The notes beneath the pieces were generated by a model that worked only from the letters and a program-made list of their open reading frames with translations, made no database searches and had not been told where the DNA came from. Position numbers and translations under genes: made by a program. Positions 33,305-45,500 of a DNA stretch of 64,000 nt are shown here, piece after piece (position 1 is the stretch's first letter; each line of letters begins with the position of its first letter). The DNA comes from Allium sativum (Eukaryota; Streptophyta; Magnoliopsida; Asparagales; Amaryllidaceae), in NCBI GenBank assembly GCA_030737875.1, contig CM060915.1, positions 635,316,786 to 635,380,785 on the forward strand, in the 5' to 3' direction.

Positions 33305-34599
33305 AATACCCCCACACTTATCTTTTACTTGTCCTCGAGTAAAACAAAAATTAAAAACTAACTAGATAGGTCACACTTTCGTAGGAAACACGATTGCACT
33401 GAGCATATGCAACAAGCCGTTAAACCTCTAGGTGTCCCTAGTAGGACGAGTGATGTCTCGTGAGGGTTTTCAGCGGATACTACCCACAAAATCCAAATGC
33501 ACTATGCTATGGCTCTAATGTAACTACATGAATGAAGCAGACATATGCAAATAAAAATGAAAACACGACTTTTTTTTAGGAAAGTGGTACAACAAATTAA
33601 GTTGACAATTTCTTATCAGTTGATTTTATTTTAGATACCTTAACTTGTCACAAATTTTCAACATAAATCAAGTTTTCAAATGTTAAATTCCAGTTTGGCC
33701 AGTTGGTTCGGTCGACAACATAGTGCAGCCATGAAATAAATTCTTAGTTTGCTTGTCACAGTTTGTAAAGTGGTATTCTAATTTCCTTGTGTATGACTAG
33801 TCGAATCAATAAAGTCAAGAAATGTTTGGGCATCATCGCTTATTCTCTATATATAAAAGTTAAAATTTATGATTAATTACATACACCTAACTTAAAAGAC
33901 CAAGGTATACCACCCATACACTGCCTTGCGGACTGACGGAGAGTTGGGACAGAGCTTGGCGGATTGTGCAGACCGACGCTGACTTTGTCAACAACATGTC
34001 GGTAATCCTTAGGCGTCCAATCTCATAAAATGAGACCAAGATATTCCAACGCTGACTTTGTCAACAACATGTCGGATAGAGCTTGGCGGGTTTGCACACC
34101 AACGCTAGATATACCAGCAATGTTGGATACCCTTGGATTACTATTATTATTATTATTGAAAATATAAGCACAAAAGAGAGTTACACGAATTCAACTTAAC
34201 ATAACTTAGTTTTAAAGATTCGAAAAGCCAATATAAGTATTTTAAGTCCTCCACTTATTTAAACAAAGACTACAATATAGAATAGATTTCATGGCCATCA
34301 CCTAAGAATCTCCCTATGTACCGATTACACTATTATTCCTCAAAATTAAACTTTTCATTATATTTCTTATTCGATCAAAGTTAAGAGAAAAAAATACTAT
34401 CAACTGACTAAAAATTGTAAACTTATTTAGCTGTATCAATCTAAAATGAGTCATGTTTTTTTTTAAAACGAAAAAAAAATTTGGCATGTTACTATGACCT
34501 AAAATGCATGATTGTCTAATCTATATGCATGAAAACGAAAAGGAAAAGAAATTAAAGAAAAATGAAAAGGATGCAATGCAGACTCCCCCCACACTTGGA
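33305..34599 (-). other. Athila-type 3' untranslated interior with purine tract
   Basis: The purine tract next to the LTR is GTGTGGGGGTATTT on the element strand (33305-33318). Two further AAGTGTGGGGGG copies lie at 34584-34597 and 34782-34796. A duplicated block CGCTGACTTTGTCAACAACA occurs at about 33975 and 34050, with a third, shorter relative at about 34102, in a region rich in GCTTGGCGG. No pol domain is detectable. Confidence 0.75.
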
Positions 34600-37509
34600 C
34601 TAAACAGTGTCCACACTGTAAACACGTTTCCTAAATGTGAAAGATAGAATCCAAAGATGGATTAAATGCAAAATGATTTGTAAAATAAAATGCAATTTAG
34701 CAACTATATGCGTGTGAAAATCATATGCAAGATAAAATCTATGAAGATGATAAATGGTTTGTGAAGAATGAAATTTCCTTTTCCCCCCACACTTGTTCTT
34801 ATCGAAAATGTTAAGTGATGGTTTCTTACCTCCAAATTCGTAAGGTATCATAGGCATGTCAATAGATTCTGAAATCAAAATCTTCCCTACGAAAAGTTTG
34901 TTGTGACAATGATTTGTGTTATTCAGCAGAAGATTATTAAAATCCCATAAATTTGAGCGTTTAACCACAATTTCTTTTGATGATATGGAATTACGATTAT
35001 CTTTGAGATGTTCCATATATTCATCCTCGTCATTTAAAAGTTTAAGTTCGTCTTCAAAAGTTTCTTCAAAAGACATAGTGGATATGTTTATTGAGGCAAG
35101 AGAAATTTCTTGAAGGGCTAAATCTGATGTGTCTTCTTCAACTGTTTCAATCACGTCAACTTCTCCTATTTCAGAATATTTGGGTTGATGAAAAATATTC
35201 AATTCAATGGTTAAGTGCCCAAACGATAGTCGAAGTTGGCCGCTCCTACAATTTATGATAGCGTTTGAGGTGGCTAAGAAGGGACATCCCAAAATCAATG
35301 GAATTTGACTACCATGACTCAAAACAGGCTCGGTTTCTAGAACTACGAAATCGACAGGGAAGTAAAATTGTTCAGTTTGAATCAAAACGTCTTCAATTAT
35401 ACCCAATGGTTTTTTAAAAGACCGATCAGCTAACTGAAGAGTGATGTTTGTTGGTTTAATCTCCCCTAATCCAAGTTGACGATAAACAGTGTAAGGAAGA
35501 AGATTTACACTAGCACCAAGATCAAGTAGGGCACGAGATATGTGAATGTTTCCTATTTTGCAATCAATTGTAGGGCAACCAGGGTCTTTGTAGTTGACTG
35601 GGGTAGGATTCGAAAGAATGGAGCTTGTATTCGCAGTCAGAAAGGCAATTTTAGGAACATTAGTGGCTCGTTTTCGGGTGCATAGCTCTTTGAGACACTT
35701 GGCATATTGAGGAATTTGTTCGATGGTGTCTAAGAGTGGAATATTGACATGAACTTGTTTGAAGATTTCAAGAATTTTTTCAAAATTCGCATCCTTCTTA
35801 TTATTGTTAAGTCTATGAGGATAAGGGGCTATTGGTTTATAGACTATTTCAGAATTTTGATCGTTCGAAGAAGAAGGTTTCGATGTGGACAGTGACTGAG
35901 GTACAGGAATAGAAGGTGAGATGTTGGGATTGCCAACATTAGAGGAGGAGATATTGTCGGGGTTGCCGACATTAGAAGAAGAGATGTTGGGATTGCCAAC
36001 ATTCGAAGAAGATGGGGTTTCATAAGGTTCCAAGGAGTTGGCATTGGTTGCCATCGCAAGAGTGTCAAGCTTTTCAATTGGGGTTGAAATCGAATGGTTG
36101 TCGGGATTGCCAACATTATTGTCAATCATTTTTCTAGACCTCAGGGTGGTGACAACGTTAACCGAATTATTTCCATCCTCACAAGAATTCACAGTACGAG
36201 AGTTATATTTTGGATTCACCTCGGATTGACTAGGTAACTTTCCTTTCTCATTACTTTTCATTAGTTCCTTCATCATATTCATCATTTGTTCGAGTTTAAC
36301 ATCTTGATTATTTATTTGTTTTTCTAATCGAACAATATCTTGTGACGGTTGAGAAGATTGAGATGATTTGTTTGATGATTGAAAATTGGGGTGCCTATAA
36401 GGTTGTTTGGATAGGGGTGCAGCTTGAGAGGTTTGAGACTTAGGAGATGAAGCTTGGTAATTCGGGTTGGGGATAAAGGGTTGCACATGAGATGGGTTTG
36501 CCGAATTATTATGGTTTGACCAAGAAAAATTTGGGTGGTTTCTCCAACCACGATTGTACGTGGATAAGTAAGGATTATTTTGAGCTATAGCATTGGCTTG
36601 GTCTTGAGGGTAATAGTAGGGTAGCCCTTCTCCGACTTGAGGAGTTTGATTTTCTAAGGAAATTTGATTTGGGTCCACGACATGCACTCCTCTAGTAGAA
36701 GTACGAACAGGAACACGAATTGATTCCCATTGCATGTCCTTTTCAGAATAATCTTCTAAGAATTGCCAAGCTTCATCGGCCGTCTTAGACATAAAGTCTC
36801 CTCCACACATTGATTCTAGTTGAGTTCTAGACTGATAGTTTAGCCCTTCATATGCAATTTGACATAAGTGATCTTTTAGAATTCCATGATAAGGGCAACT
36901 ATACAATAGTTGGTTGAATCTCTCAAAATATTTTGAAAAAGTTTCCCCCTCATTCTGACAAAACTGATTTATTTCAGTTCGAATTTTGAGAGTTTTAAGG
37001 AAAGGGAAAAACTTTTTCAAGAATATAGTGACAAATTCATCCCAACTTCTTATGGAATGTTTTGGAAGAGAATTTAGCCATCTTTTAGCGCTTTCAAGTA
37101 ATGCAAATGGAATTAGCCTTAGCTTGATCGATTCGTTAGACAATTGTTGCATTTTTGTTGTGGATGCATACAATTCAAATTCACTTAGAAATTCATAAGC
37201 ATTTTCAGACCCAGTAAATTTTGGTACCCCTTGAATGAAAGAATGTTTAAGTTCAAATTTGTTTCCTTCAGCTGGTGGGAACACAATGACAGATGGTTGA
37301 ACGGTCCTAGTAGGATAACATCGATCACGAAGAGACAAGGGTCTATCCATTTGGATATTGAGGTTTTGAAAGTTTTGATTTATTTGGTTTTGATCCCCAA
37401 AGTTTGGAAAGTTTTGATTCACTCGATTTTGATCCAATTCGGTTGGAAAATTTTGGTTGATTCGAGAACCCCTAGGAGAATTTTGTTGGCTGACACTTTT
37501 TTCACTCAT
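34600..37509 (-). CDS. Athila-type gag-protease polyprotein, intact frame
   Basis: The first ATG is at 37509 (MSEKSVSQQN; an upstream in-frame extension to 37524 has no ATG), giving 969 codons. Residues 1-50 are Asn/Gln-rich repeats (INQNFPTELDQNRVNQNF). The capsid region follows, with FIQGVPKFTGSENAYEFLSE, KLRLIPFALLESAKRWLNSL and the Athila hallmarks SMCGGDF, KTADEAWQFLED and EKDMQWE. A long low-complexity linker has four VGNP(N/D) repeats. The aspartic protease has DLGASVNLLP with the catalytic Asp at residue 663 and ILGCPFLAT downstream. About 130 residues after the protease show no recognised domain. No zinc knuckle is seen, as usual for this lineage. It would form the particle and process itself. 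It is uninterrupted, unlike its neighbours. Confidence 0.9.
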   Translation of the reverse strand: MSEKSVSQQNSPRGSRINQNFPTELDQNRVNQNFPNFGDQNQINQNFQNLNIQMDRPLSLRDRCYPTRTVQPSVIVFPPAEGNKFELKHSFIQGVPKFTGSENAYEFLSEFELYASTTKMQQLSNESIKLRLIPFALLESAKRWLNSLPKHSIRSWDEFVTIFLKKFFPFLKTLKIRTEINQFCQNEGETFSKYFERFNQLLYSCPYHGILKDHLCQIAYEGLNYQSRTQLESMCGGDFMSKTADEAWQFLEDYSEKDMQWESIRVPVRTSTRGVHVVDPNQISLENQTPQVGEGLPYYYPQDQANAIAQNNPYLSTYNRGWRNHPNFSWSNHNNSANPSHVQPFIPNPNYQASSPKSQTSQAAPLSKQPYRHPNFQSSNKSSQSSQPSQDIVRLEKQINNQDVKLEQMMNMMKELMKSNEKGKLPSQSEVNPKYNSRTVNSCEDGNNSVNVVTTLRSRKMIDNNVGNPDNHSISTPIEKLDTLAMATNANSLEPYETPSSSNVGNPNISSSNVGNPDNISSSNVGNPNISPSIPVPQSLSTSKPSSSNDQNSEIVYKPIAPYPHRLNNNKKDANFEKILEIFKQVHVNIPLLDTIEQIPQYAKCLKELCTRKRATNVPKIAFLTANTSSILSNPTPVNYKDPGCPTIDCKIGNIHISRALLDLGASVNLLPYTVYRQLGLGEIKPTNITLQLADRSFKKPLGIIEDVLIQTEQFYFPVDFVVLETEPVLSHGSQIPLILGCPFLATSNAIINCRSGQLRLSFGHLTIELNIFHQPKYSEIGEVDVIETVEEDTSDLALQEISLASINISTMSFEETFEDELKLLNDEDEYMEHLKDNRNSISSKEIVVKRSNLWDFNNLLLNNTNHCHNKLFVGKILISESIDMPMIPYEFGGKKPSLNIFDKNKCGGKRKFHSSQTIYHLHRFYLAYDFHTHIVAKLHFILQIILHLIHLWILSFTFRKRVYSVDTV

Positions 37510-37524
37510 TGTTGTTAGATGCAA

Positions 37525-39961
37525 GCACAGAAATTAGCTACAATGAAATTTTCTGTCCTTATTGGCTCCTAACCCAAAATTATAAAGTGACGCGTTTGAT
37601 TACTTAGATCAAAAGATTTCTCAGCCAGTTAACGGACAGGAGTTATCGGTGCACCAGGAATCACCCTAGCAATGCAGCCGAAGGTTTAAGTACCTTCAGA
37701 GTAGCAACCGATATAATATTTACGAATCACCGTAATATTTATAAATGGTTATTTCTCTGCCGTAGTCTAGACACCGAGAAATAATTCGTTCCAAATGAAT
37801 CAACTATCACAATACAATTAAGCCCTAGATGAGCCCGTGACTCCCTTAAGTCCAACGTCTAACCGTTATTATTAGTCAGATTCTACGATGAAATGCAATT
37901 TGTGGGCTAAGGAAAGGGTGATGAAATCCCTCACCTTATGTAAATTGGGGTATTGCCCTTAACAGAATGAATAAAAATGCAGAAATAAAAACAATCACAC
38001 AAAACAATTGCAGAAATAAAATAAAAAATTACATTCAAGTCGCTGCCCTGCAGAATTTTTTTTACAACAATTGTCGATATATATTTTTTCCTTTGCAGCA
38101 GAGCACCTGTAGTGTTTTAAAAATTTCTCACCTTGATCGGCAGTCCTCCAGTGAATTTGGGAAGCGCTAGCGCGTTCACACCCCACTTGGTGTGCAACCG
38201 CTCCAACAATTCGAATTTTGTTTGCAAGTTGACTGATTTTTGAATCTCTTTGTTTGTTGTGTGGGCCTTTTTTCGCTTCTAACTCTTTTTTTTTCCTTTT
38301 TTTTTTTGGTTTGTTTGAGAAGAAAATAAAATAATAAAAAAATAAACTAGACTAACCAAACACAAAACAAAAGAAACAAGCTAAAGTAGACTCCAACAAA
38401 ACAAAGCGATAAAACCTGACAAAGAGACAAGAACAAATCGACAACACTCACGCACCCAATTGGCAGATCACACGCACTCAGCCGGTCACAAAATGAGCGT
38501 ACACAACCCTAAGAACGAACCAGGCTTGACTATCCAATTATTGTAATATATAAAAAAAAATCACGCTAGTCCAATTATGAGACAATCACGCCCCCTATTT
38601 CTTTGATTTCCCAAGCGCACTTCCTTTACTTTTCAGGAAGCAAATCACAAGTATGAAATTTATTTCTTCAAATCAACCACAAAAGAAATGACTATAAAAC
38701 AGTGCCACACACACAAGCTTCAGCAAGTCACACACAGAACAACGAACAGTGAGACCGAAAAGAAACAGTCAACAATGAAAATCCCTTCCTTCTTTGATAC
38801 CCTTTCTCTTTTATGTTTCAACCCAGATAAATCACGCACAAAACAAAAAATCAACTCAGACCTTCCTTTGTTTTTTTTTTCCGCTCTTCTGGTCTCGAAT
38901 CAACTCAGCTTGATTCTAATCGAATTGGGTTTTTAATCGGATTTAGGAGTTGCGATTTGGAGGACCGGGAGGTTTTTGCTGGCGCAGGAAGATGTATGGG
39001 CGGTGGATGAATGTTGGGGTGAAGTGGTGTTTGCAAGGTGACTTTGCAGTTGCGGAGGCAATGAAGGGGGAGGTGCTGTTGGTGTTGGACGTGAGGAGGG
39101 TTGGATGCAAGTGGGTGGTTTGCGTGTTGGTGTAGGGTTAGAAAATGGAAGAAGACAGTGGCTTTGTTGTAGAGGATGGGTGTGAATTTTGAATGGCGTG
39201 GATCTACAGAGAAGAAAATAAGGGAAAGAAATGTGAGAAAAGGGAGAGAATTAAAAGCAGAGAGGGAAATAAGGAAAAAATTAATGAAAAAATCTTTTTT
39301 TTTTCGAGAAAGAAATCAGGTTGTAATGGAAAGGTAAGAAGGGAAAGAAATGAAGACAGAAAAAAAAGAAACTGAATAAAAATGGGCAAGTCTTTTTTTT
39401 TCTCTGTTTAGTTGATGGCAGTACTAATCAAATTGATAAACCAAATTACTAAACCAGATATTTTTTTTGAATTGGAATGGAATTCAAAAACGGGAAAGAA
39501 ATCAGAGGATAAGAAAAAAAACAAGTTTTTTTTTATTTTTTATTTGTTTAGAAGATTATGGCTACAACTATCAATACCAAATCAACAAAATGAGATTTTT
39601 TTTTTTTTTGAAAGTTTGGAAAAGAAGATAGGGAATCAAATGTATTGAAAAACAGGAAAGAAAGCCGTGAAAGAAAAGAAACAAAATGAGAAAGAATTGG
39701 CAAGTTTTTTTTTTTTTAAATGAAGAGAGAGAGGAACTTGTAAAAAGGAATAGACTGAGGAAAAAAAAAGAAATAAAAGAAAAACTAGCAAGATTTTTTT
39801 TTCTTGTTTTTGGAGATTGAAATATCAATAAATAATATCCAATCTACCAATCAAGAGTTTTTTTTTCTACTGAACAAAACAAAAAAAAACAAGAAAGAAA
39901 AAAAACAAAAAAAAAACTAACACGAATCAGAATTAAATAAATAATAAAATTTAACGTTACC
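37525..39961 (-). other. Athila-type 5' leader, 2.4 kb
   Basis: Untranslated region between primer site and gag. From about 38270 to 39960 it is dominated by homopurine runs (plus strand) such as GAGAAAAGGGAGAGAA and A9-A11 tracts, giving a long pyrimidine-rich leader on the element strand. Short frames on both strands here are low-complexity artefacts. Confidence 0.75.
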
Positions 39962-39979
39962 TCCCCGGCAACGGCGCCA
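39962..39979 (-). promoter_or_regulatory. Primer binding site, Asp tRNA type
   Basis: The element strand reads TGGCGCCGTTGCCGGGGA, complementary to the 3' end of tRNA-Asp and the usual primer of Athila-type elements. It lies 6 bp from the 5' LTR. Confidence 0.9.
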
Positions 39980-39985
39980 AAAACT

Positions 39986-41130
39986 TGATCGTCGCTAATC
40001 TATGAATTAGAAAAGCGCGATATTTAAATTAAATTCTGCAAGCATACAGGTCGAACACAGGGAGGTGTAATTAAAAATTATTATCTATTTATTCTTGGGC
40101 GAGTTAGACAATAGTTGGGGGTTGGTTTTGAAAACAAAGCTATTGAATTTACTATGGACCTGAATCTAATCAGGTCAATACCAAATTCAACCACAAAAAC
40201 GAAGAACAAATACTAGAAATGAACAATAAACAAAAAAACAACAGAAATTAAATTAGTATTGTCGTTGAATCTAATCAACGGTCAATCCTAATAAGCAATA
40301 GAAATAACACTAACAATTCGTGTTCTACCCAAAAATAATTGAGTAGATACACAATTTGTTATATAAGAAAAGTAAATAAACTAGAACAAAGGAGAACTTT
40401 ATTAAAACTAAATGACAGTACAGAATACAGAATAATTACATATAAAAAAATAGCATTCCTTTACAATGATATAGTGGTCTTTTTATACAGGATGTAGCCT
40501 TCTCCCTTATTTGAATACAAGGCCCATAGAATAAATACATGAAAATATCCTTTCCAGAATGAAGGAATATTCCTTGCTTGATTGAAGAATTGTAATTAAC
40601 GTCCTTCCTTTTGATGCATTGCACAGTCAGTGAGAAGATAAGGATGTGTTTAATTGAAGATGTGTGATTAAAACATTCCCTTCTTTTTGCATGGCAATTA
40701 AATACGATTAATTGGATTTGAATTCTTGAGGGGATTATGCTAAAATTCAAAAATCCTTATTAAGTGCATGCATTATATACATACATAAGAATATATACAT
40801 ATAACACATCACTATTCCATATATTCTTCATAGCAAAGGGGCAGTGTGAATGTTCCATTCTTTGGCAAAAAGTGAGCTTGACGGGGATCGAACTCAGGTC
40901 TCTCAATACAAATCTCTATGCATTTACCAGTGAGCTACAACTTCTTTTGGGACTGAGAAAGTGTTGACATAAGGAAGTAGCTTTTTCTTTGTAGTTGGCC
41001 TTTAATTTGAAATGAAAGAGGCATTACTTGACAATATGTAAATACACATAAAAATACCCAAAGTATCATTTATTTATTTATAAAAGATAAAGTATAAGAG
41101 CATTAAATAAACATATTTCTATGTTAATCA
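39986..41130 (-). repeat. Athila-type 5' LTR
   Basis: 1145 bp, same ends as 32145-33304, without the 15-bp duplication. The tRNA-like boxes are at 40884-40895 (B) and 40927-40937 (A). Confidence 0.92.
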
Positions 41131-41562
41131 GTGGCTTGTTATCAAATCAAGTGAATATGTGTTTGAAGTTCATTTTCCAGCCAATCAATCTATTGATTTA
41201 TATAGTCGAGTTTGTTCTTGTAACATGTGGAAAATTAATGGTTTTCCTTGCGCTCATGTTGTTCGATATATTTTGAGTTGTGGCAAGTTTAATGTGTATG
41301 ACTACATTGAAGATTATTTCAAAGTTGGTTATTTTCAGTCAGCTTATTCTCATCAATCAATCCTATCATAAACTTTATGGGCGAAGATGTTTCTGTTGAC
41401 GATGCAATTATAGCTCCTCCAAAAGGTAGAAGAATGTCTGGTCGCCATCGTCTTCTAAAAGGTTTAAATCTGCCGTGAATTTACAAAGACTATTAGATGT
41501 GGTTTGTTCAAGAAGTTGGGTCATAACAAAAGGACTTATTCTTCAAAAGAGAACTAGCTGCA
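41131..41562 (+). pseudogene. Mutator-like transposase, 3' part with SWIM zinc finger
   Basis: Continues the frame of 32144 across the Athila insertion. It contains FEVHFPANQSIDLYSRVCSC, then GFPCAHVVRYI, i.e. a SWIM finger (C-x-C about 41212-41220; C and H near 41248-41256), and DYIEDYFKVGYFQSAY. Beyond a stop at about 41370 a PPKGRRMSGRHR basic tail follows. Then, in a shifted frame, comes a decayed zinc knuckle (RCG...KKLGHNKRT, about 41490-41545). SWIM plus C-terminal knuckle is the normal plant MULE/MuDR layout. Stops and frame changes show it is dead. Confidence 0.83.
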
Positions 41563-42578
41563 ATTTGTTTAGTATTTTAATGTTTTTTAATGAAATTTGG
41601 TTTAGTGTTTACTGTTTGTGAGGGATTGCCTTTTTACTGCAATTTTATTATTATCTTCTATTTTTGGTAACTTTTCTTGTTATGCATGCATGCGTTTCAA
41701 CAACAATTGCAGTTATGCATCAAACTGCAGCATTACTGCAGAAATGTATGCAGTAATACTGCAATAAATGCATCGTTTGATGCAATAATTCAATCCTTGC
41801 CTGTTTTTTCAACCATACACCATTTTTAAGCATTGTTGCTTACATTTCAGCATTTACAAGTAATAAATGCATACATTTCAACACATATTCATAACCCTTC
41901 ATCTGTTTTAACATTTTTGCTTACATTTCAGCAGTTATAAAGTATAACTGCATACATTTCAGCAGTTATTCGCAAGCCATACAAAATTATTCAATTTTAT
42001 ATGCATACATATCAGTAGGAATAACTATATACATGTATGCAGTTATTCATTCAGATTTTCGATGTAAACTCAGGATGAATAACTTCATACCTGTATGCAG
42101 TTATTTCTTATAACTGCATACTTTGCTGAACTTTTTTATGTTTTTTCCAGCACGCTTCAGCGAGTATTTGCGCTTTTTTTTTTACATAGCAGCGCTTTTT
42201 TTATACCAAATTTGGAAAATAATGGTGTTAAGTCTTTCTTCCATTAAATGAAATTTTTGCAGATAATTCTGTATAACACTATATAAATTTGTACATATTA
42301 ATTGCATGTAATTCTGGAAATATCATGTAAAATAAAAGGAACTTAATTCACTACATAAAATGTAACATTAATTCAGCTTACAAAATAGATAAGCATGTCC
42401 CAACAATTCGAACAATGTATTTTAGCCAAATATTCACAAGACAATTCTAAACACCATTTTTCCCATGTTCAATTAGTTAGGCTTGCAGTTGAGTTCAGGT
42501 ACTATTGTGTCAGATCATCATTCACAGTCCATACAAACGGTCTAGAATTGAGTATTTGGTGAGCATTCACAGCTCATT
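41563..42578. other. Region downstream of the MULE gene with dispersed palindromic repeats
   Basis: No gene. Between about 41680 and 42125 there are many short variants of GCATACATTTCAGCAGTTAT and (A)CATGTATGCAGTTATTC, sharing the TGCATACATGTATGCA-like core with the 31-bp array on the other side of the transposase. GCGC(T)n blocks at 42160-42205 may be near a transposon end, but no matching terminal inverted repeat was found. 42210-42578 is plain AT-rich sequence. Confidence 0.5.
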
Positions 42579-45500
42579 TATAACGACCTACATTTTCGAC
42601 CGCTTCAAGTCGGTAATTAAACCAACTCCAATCGCTCGAAACAACAAATTGTTATTTAGCTTACGGGTTTAAACAGTACATAAATCACAGAAATAAAAAC
42701 TACAATATCTCACAGAGGAAGCATTTTACACAAAATATCAGAGTTGTACACTAAATTTTTACATAGCAGAATTACATAGATTTTTAAATAAAATAAAATT
42801 TGCAGAAACTGTTGAACCAGTGCGCACGTCTTCACCACTCACTAACTTCAATAGCGGAAGTCTTTAAATCTGCAACACTTGGATCTGACCCGAGCGTTTC
42901 ATTCAAAACATAAAACACTCAAGTCATGATTGATCTTCATTTAAGTAAAACTATTTCAAAAGAACACTAAAATATAATAGTTATTCAAAAATTACTATTG
43001 GGCTTTGAAAATATCAAACCCAAGAAAACTACTATTCAAATGATAATTTAACAAAAATAAATGACTTGGGCAAGGCAATTTCAAGACAGGAGAAACATAT
43101 AGGATGGAACTCACGGTATGGAAATGACCAAGAACAAGTGGTCAAGCATAAGACCAAAATACAACCTGGCAGCACATGCAAAAGGGATACACGTGGACAT
43201 GTAATGGAAATGCAGCACCGAACTTTAAGGTAGCATACAACCACTCAGTGCCATGGTAATAAAAATAACAAGTTCATTCATCGAAGTAAGTTAAGTCAGT
43301 GCAAAATGGGACATCAAGTGTGTAAACAAATGTGCGAACCTAGTTATTCGGCAAAACAAGGATCCAGTGTATATGTATATATTCAAATTTCCGAACTTGC
43401 AACATAGCAATTCAGGTCAATTTCGAGTGTTAGGCAGTGGTGTGTGCATGTGTAACAGTGGTGCATGGATGACAGTGAGTAGAACAAGTATCAAATAGGC
43501 TATTTAATACAACAACATGTATACATATGCCAACACATATATGTGGAACATATATATGTATTGACCATCACGTGTGTACATGGCAAGGGTCCAACAAAAC
43601 TAAGGTCAGCATTGCAGGGGAATCTGGAAAAATAGGAGAAGAAATCAATTTCCACAGTAAAAATGAGGTGCAGTTTCAACATGATAAGCTCAATATACAT
43701 ATACATAAATATATCAACCACGAAATTGCACCAGTATTAGGCATATTACGGACAGAGGATAGGGTTCGAAATTAGCAGCTACAAAATATGCTTAAATGAC
43801 AATGAGCAAGGAACCAATACACATGATGGTTATTGAAGAAATTTACATAATAAAGGGACTTATAAAATTCATGGCTTAAGTCATAAAATTAACTAACAAC
43901 ATAAATAGATTTGCTTTATTTAACTAATAACACCATTATCAATTCAACAAAAACAGCATAGGTTACAACCTTCAAATGTAGGTAGAATTTTCATTGAAAG
44001 GAAGGTGCTTCATATATGTGTTTATACTAAGCATGCAGTTCTAGGTTGAAACAAGATGCAGGCATGGTATTTTTTTTAGCAAGTATGTAGAATGAACACA
44101 ACTGATCTCAATATTTGACTAACCAAGGATGACCAAAATAGCGCAACATAAGCATAGTAAGTGAAACCTGGCAGCATAAATTTTCACACAAGCAATCACA
44201 ACCAAGATCAATCTATTATATTTAATTTATATTGAAACCCAATTATTTGAAATAAAAATTAATCGTGATCTAATAACTTACCTTCGTGGCTAAAATGGTC
44301 GACATCGGCAGCGGAAATAGTGCGCGTGTAGGAGAAAAGGCCAAATCTTGGAGTGGGAATTGAATGAGAGGCAGCAAATCGAATATGGGAAAGAATGAAG
44401 ATGGGGTGGCGCTGGGGCATCAGAGGCTTCTCATATATGCGGAAGTAAGGACAAGCAGCTTTTTAAAAATAAAGGGCTTTTTTTTTTAGAGATTTGCAAA
44501 GAAAAGATGAAGAAGAAAGAATGCGACGTGAATGGGTGATGTGCATGCCTCTTTATGCCAAGCATTGGAAAATGAATGCATGACTTTTCTTATTCTTTAT
44601 TTTATATATTTATATATAGCATGTTTGATTCATAGGAATAGTTGGTAGGTAGAATAGCCGGAAGACATTCATGGGAAACATGAATAGTTATAAATAGGAA
44701 TTGATGTTTGTTTTTTTAGAAAGAATATGTATGAAGAAAGAGAAACATAAACAAGGTATAAGGAATAGTTAAAAACGTGTTATAAATTTTTTTCTTATTT
44801 ATTAGTTAGTCAATGAATGTTTCAGTTTTAGTTAGGAGATAAGCTACATATGAAAACAGAAATTAATGCGTTGTAATTTGAAATATCAGTTGAAATCTAA
44901 ATAATACTCCAGGAGAGATTTGAAAGGTGGTAACCGAAATTTACATCACTATAACATAAAATAAACATTTATATTTATAACATTCCTAAGATGTCGCTTA
45001 ATTAGATAACGTTATAGAGAAAATTAAATATGGTTGACTCAGCGTGAAATGAGATAATTAGATTATAAACTAAAGATAATCGTAGGTTATAAATGGGAAG
45101 GGGAAACAATAAAATGAGATGGAAGGTTGTAAATGAGAAAGTAATGGTAGGTGGAAGTTAAATAGGAATGATACATGAAATGGGAAATAAAAGATAATTA
45201 GAATATAAATCAAATAAATGAGGGACCAATAATTAATATCCTTTACCACTATATACAAATTTATACTTATTTGTTTTTCTTTTCTCTTCATATAAACATA
45301 AATATATGTTTCTCTTTTTAAAACCATTGATTACATTTATTTTCAATTTTTCTACTAAAGAATTCCAATTAATTCCAACATTAAATTCTAAAATAAATAA
45401 CAATTACTAGGATGATAATAAAGGTTGTATTCTAATTATACTAATTCAAACATATTTTAAAATTATGATATAAAAACAATAGGTATGAATTTCTAATTTA

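Larger units (their letters stand above)
32145..41130 (-). mobile_element. Athila-type gypsy element lacking pol, minus strand
   Basis: LTRs 32145-33304 (1160 bp) and 39986-41130 (1145 bp) begin TGATCGTCGC and end TTAATCA. They are nearly identical; the left has a 15-bp tandem duplication near 32215. The primer site (39962-39979) matches tRNA-Asp, as in Athila/Tat lineages, and a GTGTGGGGGTATTT purine tract abuts the left LTR. Flanks are GTGGA (32140-32144) and GTGGC (41131-41135), a 5-bp duplication with one mismatch. The interior encodes one gag-protease frame; no RT, RNase H, integrase or envelope-like sequence was found between 33305 and 34600. It must rely on another element for pol functions. 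It interrupts the MULE transposase pseudogene. Confidence 0.92.

Noticed and set aside
39193..39389. Lys/Glu-rich 60-codon frame and its minus-strand mirror
   Set aside because: Purine-run artefact in the Athila leader.
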